A stretch of 64,000 bases of DNA. It comes from a virus. This document shows, piece by piece, positions 14,812-22,915 of this stretch. Position 1 is the stretch's first letter. Every line of letters begins with the position of its first letter. The position numbers were made by a program, and so were the translations under genes. The stretch is taken from the IMG/VR virus record IMGVR_UViG_3300042504_002519, positions 1 to 64,000 of that record; one strand, written 5' to 3'. Below the pieces are notes generated by a model. It worked only from the letters and a program-made list of their open reading frames with translations, was not told the DNA's origin and searched no databases.

Positions 14812-15738
14812 TTAAGCCACGTCGAAGAGGCTTTGCTGCGCCACGTCCTCGCACTGAGCAAGGTTCTTGGTGGATGCCCGGTAATAGCTTTCTTTCAGCT
14901 CGATGCCCACATAACGCCGTCCCATCTTTAGTGCCACATGGCCGCTGCTGCCAATGCCGTTGAAGGGATCTAGGACGGTATCGCATGGGTTGGTCCATAG
15001 CTGGATGGCCCGCTCGATAACCTGCAGCTGCAGCGGGCAGATGTGCCGCTCATCGTTATTGTCTCGAGCGCTTTGGTACTGGAGTGTGTCAGATGGGTTG
15101 ATGTCTGCCCACACAGGGCTAGCGTATTGCTGCCAGATGTTTACCGAGTCCCTATCTTTTTGGCCGGTACGGGCAGGAGGATTGTCGCCCACATAGTCTA
15201 CCAGCGGCCCATCAACGGGCTCAGGGTTGTCGCCTGGCTTGCGCATCACCACAAGGTAATCAGGGATGCCCTGGCGGCTAAGGGCGCTGTCTTTCTTAAG
15301 TTGCTTGTGCAGCAGCCCGAGCGCCTTAGTCCGTTGCATTGCCATTACAGGGTCCTTCCAGATGACAACCTCAGAGTGGTAGATAAACCCCTCTGACTGG
15401 AAGGACCGGATGAGATCACCACGGAAGTCCCTGATCCCGATGTAGCCATCCCTGGCTTTGCTGGTGGGTAGGTTCATGCAGTGGAACGCCACTAGTCGCC
15501 CTGGCATCAAGGTGCGGTATAGCTCTTTAATCAAGAACTGGAAATGCTCAGCGAAGTCTTGATCATCTTTGCAGTTGCCCATATCCCGATCTGAGTTGGA
15601 GTAGGTATACAAACTGGCGAATGGCGGGCTAAACACTGAGAAATGGATCGAGTTGTCGGGGATGCCTTTGGCGACTTCAACGCAGTCACCGTGGTAAAGC
15701 ATGTAGTTGGTGCCTTGTTGCTGGTTTAGAATTTTCAT
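14812..15738 (-). CDS. Beta-class DNA methyltransferase (N4-cytosine/N6-adenine)
   Basis: 308 aa; the ATG at 15738 follows AGGAGAACC. Catalytic motif IV is FSVFSPPFASLYTY (SPPF/Y form, frequent in N4-cytosine enzymes) and comes before the SAM motif DPFNGIGSSGHVALKMGRRY, the beta-class order of PF01555. An internal segment (IYHSEVVIWKDPVMAMQRTK) is typical of this family. Target sequence is not readable from sequence. It directly follows the helicase gene, a frequent phage pairing. Because GGATCC is over-represented, that is one target worth testing. Confidence 0.9.
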   Translation of the reverse strand: MKILNQQQGTNYMLYHGDCVEVAKGIPDNSIHFSVFSPPFASLYTYSNSDRDMGNCKDDQDFAEHFQFLIKELYRTLMPGRLVAFHCMNLPTSKARDGYIGIRDFRGDLIRSFQSEGFIYHSEVVIWKDPVMAMQRTKALGLLHKQLKKDSALSRQGIPDYLVVMRKPGDNPEPVDGPLVDYVGDNPPARTGQKDRDSVNIWQQYASPVWADINPSDTLQYQSARDNNDERHICPLQLQVIERAIQLWTNPCDTVLDPFNGIGSSGHVALKMGRRYVGIELKESYYRASTKNLAQCEDVAQQSLFDVA

Positions 15739-15746
15739 GGGTTCTC

Positions 15747-17144
15747 CTAGGCGCATTGTGGGTACTTCAGCCAGTCTGGAATGAACATATCTACGGATGG
15801 CTGATAGCCCGTAGATGTTCGAGTAGTCCTGCCCAATAGCCGCATTGATTCATCCCTCATCAGTGCGGCCATGGCGTCTGCCATTTGTCGTGCTGCGTCA
15901 TCCTTACGCCGAATGTTAGCGATGACGGCCCCTTCCCTTTGCTCGTAAACAATGTGAACATTGACCGAGTTATTCTGGCCAAATCGCCAGCATCGCCTAA
16001 CGGCTTGGTAGTAGGCCTCATAGCTGTGGGACATGCCCACAAAAATAATATTGCTGCAATTCTGCCAGTTCATCCCAAAGCCAGCAATTGACGGCTTGGT
16101 GACCAGGGATTTGATGGTGCCAGACTGGAACCCGATCATCGAGATGGTCTTATGGTCGTCGCTGTCGGATCCCTTGATTTCTACAGCCCCAGGGATCATC
16201 TTGCTGAGCATTTCAGATTCATCGTTCAGGTCGCACCATATCAACCACTGATCGTCTGGTGCTTGCTGGACTATCTCTAGGGCCTTGGCGCATCTATCCT
16301 CTAGCGACTCGCGCCGGATGTGCCGCTGGTCGCTCAGCGTATCTGCTGAATGCCAAAACAACAGCCCTTCGGGGGGCTGAATGTTAGACTCGACAGGATG
16401 ATCGTGGATCACCAAGTCAGGCAGGTTAAAGCCATCATCGGCAAAGTCAAGATCCGATGGCTTGCGAATCATCACAGCCCAACTGCAGACCCACCGCCAA
16501 AAGTCATCAACGGCATGGCCCTTGATCCGCCAGTCCGATGTTCTACCGCCGTCATGGGTGAAGAACATGGCTAGCATTTCTTCTCGTGTCATGGCCCCTA
16601 CAAACTCAGCATGGTTGCCAAGCTCCATGTAGTCATTGGGGGCAGGAGTCGCCGAACAGGCCAGCTTAAACGGAGTGCTGGCAAATGACTCAATGATCTG
16701 AGTTCGGTATTTGCCGGTGTAGCTCTTGAGGATTGAGCTTTCATCCAGCACGATGCCAGAAAACGAGTCAGCATCGAACCGATCAAGCTTTTGATAGTTG
16801 GTGATGTTGATGCCATTGGTGACATCATCCTGGGACTGACACTGAGTCACTTCTATGTCAAATTTTGCACCTTCTCTAACTGTCTGCGTAGAGACAGCCA
16901 GCGGGGCCAGGACCAGGACAGGTGCCCCAGTGTGCTTGTGAACCTGATCGGCCCAGGCCAACTGCTGCAGGGTTTTGCCTAGGCCACAGTCAGCCCAGAT
17001 GCAAAACCGGCCCTGGATAAGGGCTCGATGGACAATTGCTCGCTGATACGGAAAGAGATGGCGGTTTAGCCCGCCAGGGTCACAGTCGATGCCGTTGGCA
17101 TCGATCCATTTCCGCTTGTTGTTGATAAAGTCGTGGTAGCTCAT
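15747..17144 (-). CDS. SNF2-type DEAD/DEAH-box helicase
   Basis: 465 aa. Motif I is ADCGLGKTLQQLAWA, motif II VLDESSIL, motif III LACSATPAPNDY, and the C-terminal RecA domain has GFGMNWQNCSNIIF and the Arg-finger motif VI AVRRCWRFGQ. This is the phage SNF2/Swi2-like helicase family often found beside a DNA methyltransferase, as here. Likely roles are DNA replication/repair or remodelling; no nuclease domain is visible. Its leader carries the recurring CCACTTACAAAGAG before the start. Confidence 0.9.
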   Translation of the reverse strand: MSYHDFINNKRKWIDANGIDCDPGGLNRHLFPYQRAIVHRALIQGRFCIWADCGLGKTLQQLAWADQVHKHTGAPVLVLAPLAVSTQTVREGAKFDIEVTQCQSQDDVTNGINITNYQKLDRFDADSFSGIVLDESSILKSYTGKYRTQIIESFASTPFKLACSATPAPNDYMELGNHAEFVGAMTREEMLAMFFTHDGGRTSDWRIKGHAVDDFWRWVCSWAVMIRKPSDLDFADDGFNLPDLVIHDHPVESNIQPPEGLLFWHSADTLSDQRHIRRESLEDRCAKALEIVQQAPDDQWLIWCDLNDESEMLSKMIPGAVEIKGSDSDDHKTISMIGFQSGTIKSLVTKPSIAGFGMNWQNCSNIIFVGMSHSYEAYYQAVRRCWRFGQNNSVNVHIVYEQREGAVIANIRRKDDAARQMADAMAALMRDESMRLLGRTTRTSTGYQPSVDMFIPDWLKYPQCA

Positions 17145-17240
17145 GGCTCTTTGTAAGTGGTTGGCGGCTTATGGTTGGGTTCCAATAGACAGCTTATCCC
17201 CAGAGTGACACCCTGTCAATATACTGGGAGTAGATCGGGC
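17145..17240 (-). promoter_or_regulatory. Leader and promoter candidate of the helicase-methyltransferase-dnaN-ssb unit
   Basis: Read leftward: GTATATTGACA (about 17226-17216), AACCCAACC, then CCAACCACTTACAAAGAG before the ATG. GTATATTGACA is shared with the early promoter family, but I cannot place a good -10 for its TTGACA. The AACCCAACT...CCACTTACAAAG arrangement recurs before the genes at 14758, 17980 and 18644. Confidence 0.5.
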
Positions 17241-17281
17241 AGGGATGCTACGCTATGATCAATTGGCTTAGAGTTGGGTTC

Positions 17282-17980
17282 CTATTCAAAAACCCGTTTT
17301 ACTTTCCTGGCTGCGTCGCCGCAGGCTTCTTGGCATTGGTCATTACCCCATCGATTTTCTTCGTTGATCGACTTCCTGGCTACCGCTTCAGCTAGGCTGA
17401 TGGCCGCTAGCTCCACATCATCGAGCCCGTCCCTGGTATGCACCACGCCCTGGGCTTGCCGGATCTGCTTGGCCGGGGCACCCAGGATCGGCACGTTGAT
17501 AGCGTCAGTACATTTGGCATAGCCAATGCCTTCAACACCGTGTTCCTTGAGGGTATCGGTGAAGTGTCGGCGGTTCAGCTTGCCGTCTAGCCTAGCCTTG
17601 ATCCAGTTGTCGGATCGGCCCTGGCGCTTGTACTTGCTGACGGCATGGGTCAGGGCCTTGTCGGGATCGGCAAGAATGCCAGCGGCCCAGGCCCGGAACT
17701 CCGCACCACGCTGGCCAGGGCATAGCATCAGGATCTGGTAGATGCCCTCTTCAGTGGCTACCGGGGTGTCTCGCTGCCCTCGGCCTGGGAATTTGAAGTT
17801 AACGCAGAAACCGTTAACCTCAGAGTGCTTGTCCTGTATGCGTTTTAGGGTTTCTCGTGTGTGGCTTTTATCAGCCACCCCGAACGCCACCAGTACATCG
17901 TAAACACTGAACCGTCGATCTTCAGTACTGCGGATGGTGGATCCGCTGCAATCGAACTCAAAGACTGTTAAGTTGTTCAT
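17282..17980 (-). CDS. Bro-N domain protein (phage antirepressor-like)
   Basis: 232 aa. The N-terminal 110 residues match the BRO-N fold: FEFDCSGSTIRSTEDRRFSV, YDVLVAFGVADKSH, FPGRGQRDTPVATEEG and IYQILMLCPGQRGAEFRAWA. Bro-N proteins bind DNA and often act as antirepressors. The C-terminal half (KALTHAVSKYKRQGRSDNW, then HFTDTLKEHGVEGIGYAKCT) is helical and unrecognised. It shares its N-terminal domain with the next gene upstream (18048-18644), so the two are paralogues with different C-terminal domains. Confidence 0.78.
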   Translation of the reverse strand: MNNLTVFEFDCSGSTIRSTEDRRFSVYDVLVAFGVADKSHTRETLKRIQDKHSEVNGFCVNFKFPGRGQRDTPVATEEGIYQILMLCPGQRGAEFRAWAAGILADPDKALTHAVSKYKRQGRSDNWIKARLDGKLNRRHFTDTLKEHGVEGIGYAKCTDAINVPILGAPAKQIRQAQGVVHTRDGLDDVELAAISLAEAVARKSINEENRWGNDQCQEACGDAARKVKRVFE

Positions 17981-18047
17981 GGCTTTCCTTGTAAGCAAAT
18001 GGTTTCTCGCTTAGAGCTGGGTTCTTAGTCTTGCAGGACCAGTCCTA

Positions 18048-18644
18048 CTAGATCAGGTCGCGGATCTGCCGTATCACGGATCCAATGTTGAAGTCTGCTT
18101 GGTACGGATCGAACCGAACAAAGGAGCAAGCTAACGCCGACTTGATAGCCTTTTGCCTTTGATGCTCTTTGCGGCTGTCGTAAGCTGTATGCCCGTTTTC
18201 GTCGCATTCGACAGCGATCCTGGCTTCAGCAAGATAGAGATCGATACGGTAGCCAGCGCAGTAGAACTGGCGAATTGGGTTTTGGTCGGAGAAAGCTTCC
18301 GCAATGACTTTGATGGTTTGGACTTCAGCCCGGGGGTAAAATTTATCGCTTGTGATTTCTGCCTGCCAAGGAGCCGCTTTGCACATTTCAAGGATTCTGC
18401 GAATTGTGGCCTCATCTGCTACCGGAGTAGGCCGTTGCCCGCGCCCAGGAAATTGGTGACGTAAAACTGTGGCGGCGAGTTCGGGATGCTTGTCAATCAG
18501 GCGTTTATAGATGTTGCAGGCGTTAGCTGATTTATCGACCACCCCGAACGTTACCAGTACGTCGTAAACGCTGAACCGTCGATCCTTGGTGCTGCGAATG
18601 GTTGATTTGTTGTAGTCATCCCCAAAAATTGTTAGGTCGTCCAT
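18048..18644 (-). CDS. Bro-N protein fused to DUF559/Vsr-like endonuclease domain
   Basis: 198 aa. The N-terminus (KSTIRSTKDRRFSVYDVLVT then FGVVDKS and FPGRGQRPTPVADEATIRRI) is a BRO-N domain paralogous to the neighbour. From about residue 125 comes a PD-(D/E)XK-like half: QFYCAGYRIDLYLAEARIAV, ECDENGHTAYDSRKEHQRQK, then ALACSFVRFDPY. This matches the DUF559/very-short-patch-repair fold (D, E-x-D/H, Q). The combination suggests a DNA-binding nuclease controlled by, or addressed through, the Bro-N domain. Confidence 0.75.
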   Translation of the reverse strand: MDDLTIFGDDYNKSTIRSTKDRRFSVYDVLVTFGVVDKSANACNIYKRLIDKHPELAATVLRHQFPGRGQRPTPVADEATIRRILEMCKAAPWQAEITSDKFYPRAEVQTIKVIAEAFSDQNPIRQFYCAGYRIDLYLAEARIAVECDENGHTAYDSRKEHQRQKAIKSALACSFVRFDPYQADFNIGSVIRQIRDLI

Positions 18645-18744
18645 GGCTCTCTTTGTAAGTGGTTGGCGTGTGGTTGATAGCCAGCGGCTTTTAGTTGGGT
18701 TTTAAGGCAAAAACACAAACTTTTAGCCCTGGCCAGTGGAAGGC

Positions 18745-18951
18745 TTAGCGGGAATTGCGCCAGGCCCGCTCGACTTTGGTCAGCGTGGCCAAGTCTGTTT
18801 TGAGCACTGTGACTAACTTTGCCATATCTGCTGGTGTCATTCTGGGAACAGACAGTCCTTGCTCCCATTTTTGGACAGTGGACACGCTAACACCTAATTG
18901 TTGTGCTAGCTCCTCCTGGGTTAGTCCGGAGGCGACTCGTAATGTTTTCAT
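18745..18951 (-). CDS. XRE-family helix-turn-helix repressor
   Basis: 68 aa from the ATG at 18951, which follows CCGGAGATAAAC. The helix-turn-helix is complete: LRVASGLTQEELAQQLGVSV then STVQKWEQGLSVPRM, the Cro/CI type. The small size and position between divergent units suggest a Cro-like switch regulator. Palindromic sequences at 18968-19050 upstream are likely operators. Confidence 0.85.
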   Translation of the reverse strand: MKTLRVASGLTQEELAQQLGVSVSTVQKWEQGLSVPRMTPADMAKLVTVLKTDLATLTKVERAWRNSR

Positions 18952-18967
18952 GTTTATCTCCGGTAGA

Positions 18968-19102
18968 GTCATCCCTATTATCACCTAGATCCTAGGAATA
19001 GACTAACACGATCCCTTATAGGGAACGGCGAAACTCATAAGGGAAACCTATCAAGAGGATACTAGGAACTACTTGACAGATACCAAGCCCAGGCCCTACT
19101 AT
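18968..19102 (+). promoter_or_regulatory. Divergent control region: operator-like palindromes and rightward promoter
   Basis: Candidate operators TCCCTATTATCACC, GATCCTAGGAATAG, TCCCTTATAGGGA and CATAAGGGAA share a CCCTTATAGG-like core. A rightward promoter TTGACA (19073-19078), 18-nt spacer, TACTAT (19097-19102) precedes the secreted-protein gene. Confidence 0.6.
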
Positions 19103-19226
19103 TGAAATATCGACAGCAACCCACAGCCGCTAGCTAATAGCCGGGTTCTGTCAGTCCAGAGAAAAGGGGTCCGTCGCGCCAACGACTCGCCCCTTCGTTA
19201 AATCCACTTACAAAGGATCTTCCCTA

Positions 19227-19556
19227 ATGATACGCCAAATTTCCGTAACCGTCCTGGCCGCTTCCCTTTCCTTGCTTGCCCTGCCCACCATGCCCTCCGC
19301 GACTGCTGTGGCCCTGCGTGGCGACGGCTATTGCCCACCCGAGCAATACAGCTCGGACCCCGACTGTGTCCCTCGCGGATGGCGGGGCACTGGCCGGATC
19401 GGTGACGCTGACGAAGCCTCCAGCCGGGACCGGTTCCCCGAATGCATGAACGGCGTGTGCCGCAACCGTCAGGCCAGCCTGGTAGCCACGTCCGAGGCTG
19501 ACAAGCGCAACCAGTTCCCTGGCGGTCGTCCACGTCAGCCTGAGCACCTAGGCTAG
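19227..19556 (+). CDS. Small secreted protein (109 aa)
   Basis: A clear signal peptide: MIRQ, hydrophobic core ISVTVLAASLSLLALP, and a likely cleavage after PSATA (about residue 26). The mature part is polar with four cysteines (YCPPEQYSSDPDC, then ECMNGVCRNRQ) that could form disulphides. No family recognised. Start follows CCACTTACAAAGGATCTTCCC. First gene of a rightward early cluster; a secreted phage early protein is unusual and might modify the host envelope. Confidence 0.65.
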   Translation: MIRQISVTVLAASLSLLALPTMPSATAVALRGDGYCPPEQYSSDPDCVPRGWRGTGRIGDADEASSRDRFPECMNGVCRNRQASLVATSEADKRNQFPGGRPRQPEHLG

Positions 19557-19625
19557 ATCCCTGGGGGCTGGCCCTTGCTGGCCCCAACCTGTTCCGCCAA
19601 CCATCCACACCACTTACAGAGAACC

Positions 19626-19919
19626 ATGGAATACACCAGCACTATCGAACGCTACGAGCCTACAGCACTGGATCTAGTCCAGGAGTCGCCGGTGAGCGAC
19701 GATCCCCAAGTCAAGCTGTACTCTGCCCAAGTTGTTTATCCCTCTGGGGAATGGCTAAACCTAGACAATATCCGGGTTATTGCTGGCCCTGGGGAGGCCT
19801 TCCTGGCTGCTGAGCTGGCTGGGATTTTTGCCGACCAGATCCAGGGTGCCAAGGTCAACACCGTCTGGTGCCCCGCCGACGTCCGGGACCAGGTGTTTGC
19901 TGACGACGACGAGTTTTAG
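19626..19919 (+). CDS. Protein of unknown function (97 aa)
   Basis: Start at 19626 follows CACCACTTACAGAGAACC, the recurring leader. Acidic (DQVFADDDEF at the end), mixed alpha/beta with VVYPSGEWLNLDNIRVIAGP. No family recognised. Second gene of the rightward early cluster between the secreted protein and a 158-aa protein. Confidence 0.65.
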   Translation: MEYTSTIERYEPTALDLVQESPVSDDPQVKLYSAQVVYPSGEWLNLDNIRVIAGPGEAFLAAELAGIFADQIQGAKVNTVWCPADVRDQVFADDDEF

Positions 19920-19967
19920 TCCACCACGATGGGGTCTTCGGGCCCCTTAGTCTTTAGGAGAACCACC

Positions 19968-20444
19968 ATGGCCGCAACCCTGTTAACCGCCACCGTCGAG
20001 ACCATTGGCAAGCCTAAGACCAGCAAGTACGAAGGCAAGCCCGACTACAGGCCCGTAGCCTTCAAGCTGCCGGATGGCAGTGAGGTATGGCGCAACTACA
20101 ACGTTGGATCGCCTGAACTAGCTTGGCTGCAACGTGGCCAGGCTTACCAAGTAGTCGTTGACGGCGATACTGTGACTCCGGTACAGCCGGAGCAAGCCAC
20201 TAGCCAGCCACAGGCCCAGCCTAGTCAGCCTGCTACTAGCTACCAGCCATCGCCCAGGCTAGACCAGATGGCCAAGGAAGAGAAGGCTGAAATTATCAGC
20301 TACATCACCTCCCTGGCTGGCCTCTACGCCTACGCCTACCAACAGGCCCAGGCTACGTTGACGCCCCATGGTGCACCCCTGGAGGCGATCCAGGCGGCTG
20401 CATCCACCACATTCATCCAGGCCGCAAAGCGCTTTCAACTGTGA
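19968..20444 (+). CDS. Protein of unknown function with N-terminal beta barrel-like region (158 aa)
   Basis: Ribosome site TAGGAGAACC before the ATG at 19968. The N-terminal 70 residues alternate strands (LLTATVETIGKPKTSKYEGK, then AFKLPDGSEVWRNYN), followed by a Gln/Pro-rich linker and a C-terminal Ala-rich helix pair (EIISYITSLAGLYAYAYQQA). The layout, an OB-like domain plus a helix region, is seen in phage ssDNA-binding or single-strand annealing accessory proteins, but I do not recognise a specific family. Confidence 0.6.
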   Translation: MAATLLTATVETIGKPKTSKYEGKPDYRPVAFKLPDGSEVWRNYNVGSPELAWLQRGQAYQVVVDGDTVTPVQPEQATSQPQAQPSQPATSYQPSPRLDQMAKEEKAEIISYITSLAGLYAYAYQQAQATLTPHGAPLEAIQAAASTTFIQAAKRFQL

Positions 20445-20626
20445 GCGCCACCATCGCCCGGCTGCGCCCCTGCCTGGCCGGGCGGCTATCCATTTTTCTG
20501 CATACACGGGCCCAGTACTTACGCCAGATCATTGCTAGGCACCCTGAGGATGGGGCTGCACAGCACGAACTGGAGCTAGTGCTAGCCCAGATCCGATACC
20601 TACCCTTTATTGAGGAACGACCATGA
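20441..20626 (+). CDS. Small Arg/Leu-rich protein (61 aa)
   Basis: GTG start at 20441 overlapping the preceding stop. Helical and basic (RLRPCLAGRLSIFLHTRAQY). No family recognised. It overlaps the next gene by 4 nt (ATGA), so the four small genes from here are translationally chained. Confidence 0.55.
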   Translation: MSATIARLRPCLAGRLSIFLHTRAQYLRQIIARHPEDGAAQHELELVLAQIRYLPFIEERP

Positions 20627-20960
20627 ACTTACCCGCTGACCCTACCCGCACCGAGATCTTGGCCTACCTGCTGGCCTACTCAGCCTACTGGCGGGGTGAA
20701 CTAGAGAGCGCTATGGATGCGGCCAATGTGCCGTCGAGCAGCATTAACGCCATCCAGGGCGACTTATCTGCCGCCCTGTTTGCTGAAACGACCATGAACT
20801 TACCCGCTGACCCTACCCGCTCCGAGGTGCTGGCCTACCTGCTGGCCTACTCAGCCTACTGGCGGGGTGAACTAGAGAGCGCTATGGATGCGGCCAATGT
20901 GCCGTCGAGCAGCATTAACGCCATCCAGGGCGACTTATCTGCCGCCCTGTTTGCTGAAAT
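20623..20960 (+). repeat. 171-bp tandem duplication
   Basis: Unit 1 is 20623-20793, unit 2 starts at 20794. They differ in only a few bases (ACCGAGATCT against TCCGAGGTGC) and at the extreme 3' end. Confidence 0.92.
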
Positions 20961-21003
20961 GGCCAGAGTAAACCAAGCCCGTATGGAGGATGACGGCCTA
21001 TGA
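20623..21003 (+). CDS. Protein made of two near-identical 57-aa repeats (126 aa)
   Basis: Residues 1-57 and 58-114 are the same sequence apart from TEI/SEV: each begins MNLPADPTR and contains LAYLLAYSAYWRGELESAMD then ANVPSSSINAIQGDLSAALF. Each copy is a helical unit. The duplication is visible in DNA as a 171-bp tandem repeat with very few differences, so it is recent. The second copy keeps its own in-frame ATG and a GACC ribosome-site context, so a half-length product may also be made. Function unknown. Confidence 0.65.
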   Translation: MNLPADPTRTEILAYLLAYSAYWRGELESAMDAANVPSSSINAIQGDLSAALFAETTMNLPADPTRSEVLAYLLAYSAYWRGELESAMDAANVPSSSINAIQGDLSAALFAEMARVNQARMEDDGL

Positions 21004-21161
21004 AACGACGTAAACCCCTGGCCGACAACGTAGCTGCTGAGCTACGCCGAGAACTACGGCAGCAGCAGGCACAGCAAGGCCAGCAAGGCCAGGAACCCCA
21101 GCAAAGCCAGCAACAGGGCTGGCAGGAACAGATACAGCAACAACTAGACGAGGTGTACTAA
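21000..21161 (+). CDS. Small Gln-rich protein (53 aa)
   Basis: Basic N-terminus MKRRKPLADNVAAELRRELR followed by a Gln-rich tail (QQQAQQGQQGQEPQQSQQQG). It overlaps the stop codon before it (ATGA) and the ATG after it (TAATG). Low-complexity, likely coiled or disordered. No family recognised; kept because of the tight coupling on both sides. Confidence 0.5.
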   Translation: MKRRKPLADNVAAELRRELRQQQAQQGQQGQEPQQSQQQGWQEQIQQQLDEVY

Positions 21162-21349
21162 TGGCAACTTATGTTTTTACCTGGGAGAAGGCCTATGCTA
21201 GCGGAGTGCTAGAGGGCAGCTCGACTGTCCAGATCACCAGTGGGGATATTCGCATGGGCATCACCGCTGCTCAATTGCAGATAGCCCAGCTTCACTCAGT
21301 CTCACCTAATGAAGTCCACATCCGCGATATCCAACGGGTTAGGCTCTAG
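21161..21349 (+). CDS. Small protein of unknown function (62 aa)
   Basis: ATG overlaps the previous stop (TAATG). Begins MATYVFTWEKAYASGVLEGS and has a helix ITAAQLQIAQLHSV. No family recognised. Last gene of the rightward early cluster, followed by a strong terminator 27 nt on. Confidence 0.6.
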   Translation: MATYVFTWEKAYASGVLEGSSTVQITSGDIRMGITAAQLQIAQLHSVSPNEVHIRDIQRVRL

Positions 21350-21375
21350 CTAGCGAAGCTTTTTTGCTGCCATCT

Positions 21376-21402
21376 AAACCCCGGCTATAAGCTGGGGTTT
21401 TT
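21376..21402 (+). terminator. Rho-independent terminator
   Basis: AAACCCCGGCT/GCTGGGGTTT stem, ATAA loop, TTTTT tail. Ends the early cluster 19227-21349. Confidence 0.85.
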
Positions 21403-21441
21403 GCTTTGGGCACTATTTAAGTAAGTGCTGGTTGTAACAAA

Positions 21442-22302
21442 ATGTTGACCACGCGACGGCTATCAGATGAAGTCCTCGAAATCCGGATCCGCTACACCGG
21501 GGAGGAAACCTATCACTTTTTGTTGGCCAGCGACATTCACCTGGATAACCCAAAGTGTGATCGCAAGTTATTCTTTTCTCACCTCGACAAAATGAAGGCT
21601 CTCGGTGGTAGGGCCTTATTTTTTGGTGATGTGCTATGCCTGATGCAGGGCAAGCGCGACAAGCGGGGCAGCAAGGCCAGCATTCGCCCCGAGCACCAGG
21701 GCGCCAACTACTTTGACTTGGTATTCAAGGAGTCCGCTGACATTCTGGCACCCTACGGCCAGGAGATCCTAATGATGGGCAACGGCAACCATGAGACAGC
21801 CATCATCAACCACCAGGAGATAGATCCCCTGGCTAATGTGGTACAGCAGCTGCGGGGCCGCCACGGGGCCATCACCGAGCACATGGGCTATCAGGGCTGG
21901 ATCCGGTTTGTGTTTTACAAAGAACGGGGCCGAGGCGTCGAGGCTGTTCGGCGGTGCAACCTGTTCTTTCACCACGGGGCCTGGGGTGGTATTGTCACCA
22001 AGGGCACCATGGGCGGTGGCCGGTATGCCAGCATTGCACCGGACGCGGATATTATCGTCAATGGCCACAATCACGAGCGCAGCATCGTTTCTCACCCTTG
22101 CTACCGGTTGATCGAAACCGGCAAGGTGCGGGTGACGCCCCGATACCACGTGCAGTCTGGCACCTACAAGGAGGAGTTCGCTGGTAGCAACGGCTGGGCG
22201 GTGGAGCGGATCGTCATGCCGAAATCTCTAGGCGGCGTCTGGCTGAGGCTGACTCCCACTAAGTCCGCTGGCGTTGTGGTTTCACTGGAACCGGCTAGCT
22301 GA
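21442..22302 (+). CDS. Calcineurin-like metallophosphoesterase
   Basis: 286 aa with the metallophosphoesterase motifs in order: FLLASDIHLDNP (D-x-H), LFFGDVLCLMQ (GD), MMGNGNHET (GNHE), LFFHHGAWGG (H) and IIVNGHNHERS (GHxH). Such enzymes in phages hydrolyse phosphodiesters or nucleotides. Right after the last motif comes RSIVSHPCYRLIETG, the peptide whose homologues are encoded by two spacers of the array immediately downstream (22383-22414 and 22529-22560). It sits alone between a terminator and array C and has no obvious promoter of the early family. Confidence 0.9.
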   Translation: MLTTRRLSDEVLEIRIRYTGEETYHFLLASDIHLDNPKCDRKLFFSHLDKMKALGGRALFFGDVLCLMQGKRDKRGSKASIRPEHQGANYFDLVFKESADILAPYGQEILMMGNGNHETAIINHQEIDPLANVVQQLRGRHGAITEHMGYQGWIRFVFYKERGRGVEAVRRCNLFFHHGAWGGIVTKGTMGGGRYASIAPDADIIVNGHNHERSIVSHPCYRLIETGKVRVTPRYHVQSGTYKEEFAGSNGWAVERIVMPKSLGGVWLRLTPTKSAGVVVSLEPAS

Positions 22303-22315
22303 AATCGGTTAACTG

Positions 22316-22361
22316 TGCTATAGTAAAGGACAGGAACCTTGAAAATTTGGTGGTAAGTCGA
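22316..22361 (+). promoter_or_regulatory. Leader of array C
   Basis: TGCTATAGT at 22316-22324, then CAGGAACC, TTGAAAATTTGGTGGTAAGT and the first repeat. Same order and near-identical sequence as leaders A, B and D. Confidence 0.82.
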
Positions 22362-22856
22362 CCCACTTTGGTGGGAGTTTTTCAAGGTCTATCGTCAGTC
22401 ACCCCTGCTACCGGCTATACTGGCCTGGATCCCACTTCGGTGGGGGTTTTTCGCACTCAGTCGGTAGCCACTCGCGGCCAGCGCCAAAGCCTACCCCACC
22501 CCAGTGGGGGTTTATCTGGGAGTTTTTCGCCACCCCTGCTACCGGATGATCGAAACCACGCTGGCCTGGATCCCACCCTGGTGGGCGTTTTTCGCTCGAT
22601 AAGGGATCCCCATTTTGGTGGGGGTGTATCCGAAGACTGGCAACGATATGGCCCCACTTCGGTGGGAGTGGTTCTTTCCCCGTGGTTAGCCCCGCGCTGG
22701 TGGGGGTGGCTCTCGCTTTGTGCCCGCCCCACCCTGGTGGGAGTTCGTCCCAACTCTGGTTGTACCCCATCCTGGTGGGGGTTTATCTTGACTATGGCGA
22801 CTCCCCACTGCTGTGGGAGTGTGTCAATCTGCAGTTCGCCCCCCACTCTGGTGGGA
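22362..22856 (+). CRISPR. CRISPR array C, 11 repeats
   Basis: Hairpin cores start at 22362, 22431, 22495, 22572, 22608, 22653, 22691, 22728, 22766, 22804 and 22842. Intervals are 69, 64 and 77 nt next to the leader, then 36, 45, 38, 37, 38, 38 and 38. The 5' part of two proximal repeats reads CTGGCCTGGATCCCAC. Proximal spacers 1 and 3 encode peptides matching the upstream metallophosphoesterase; spacer 2 (starting about 22453) is 32 nt with no match seen here. Distal units carry a reduced repeat followed by GT-N3-TC handles. Confidence 0.92.
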
Positions 22857-22915
22857 GTAAAACCCAATTGTAAGCAAATTGCGGTAGACTGGATTTGTTA
22901 GATGCACCACTCCGA

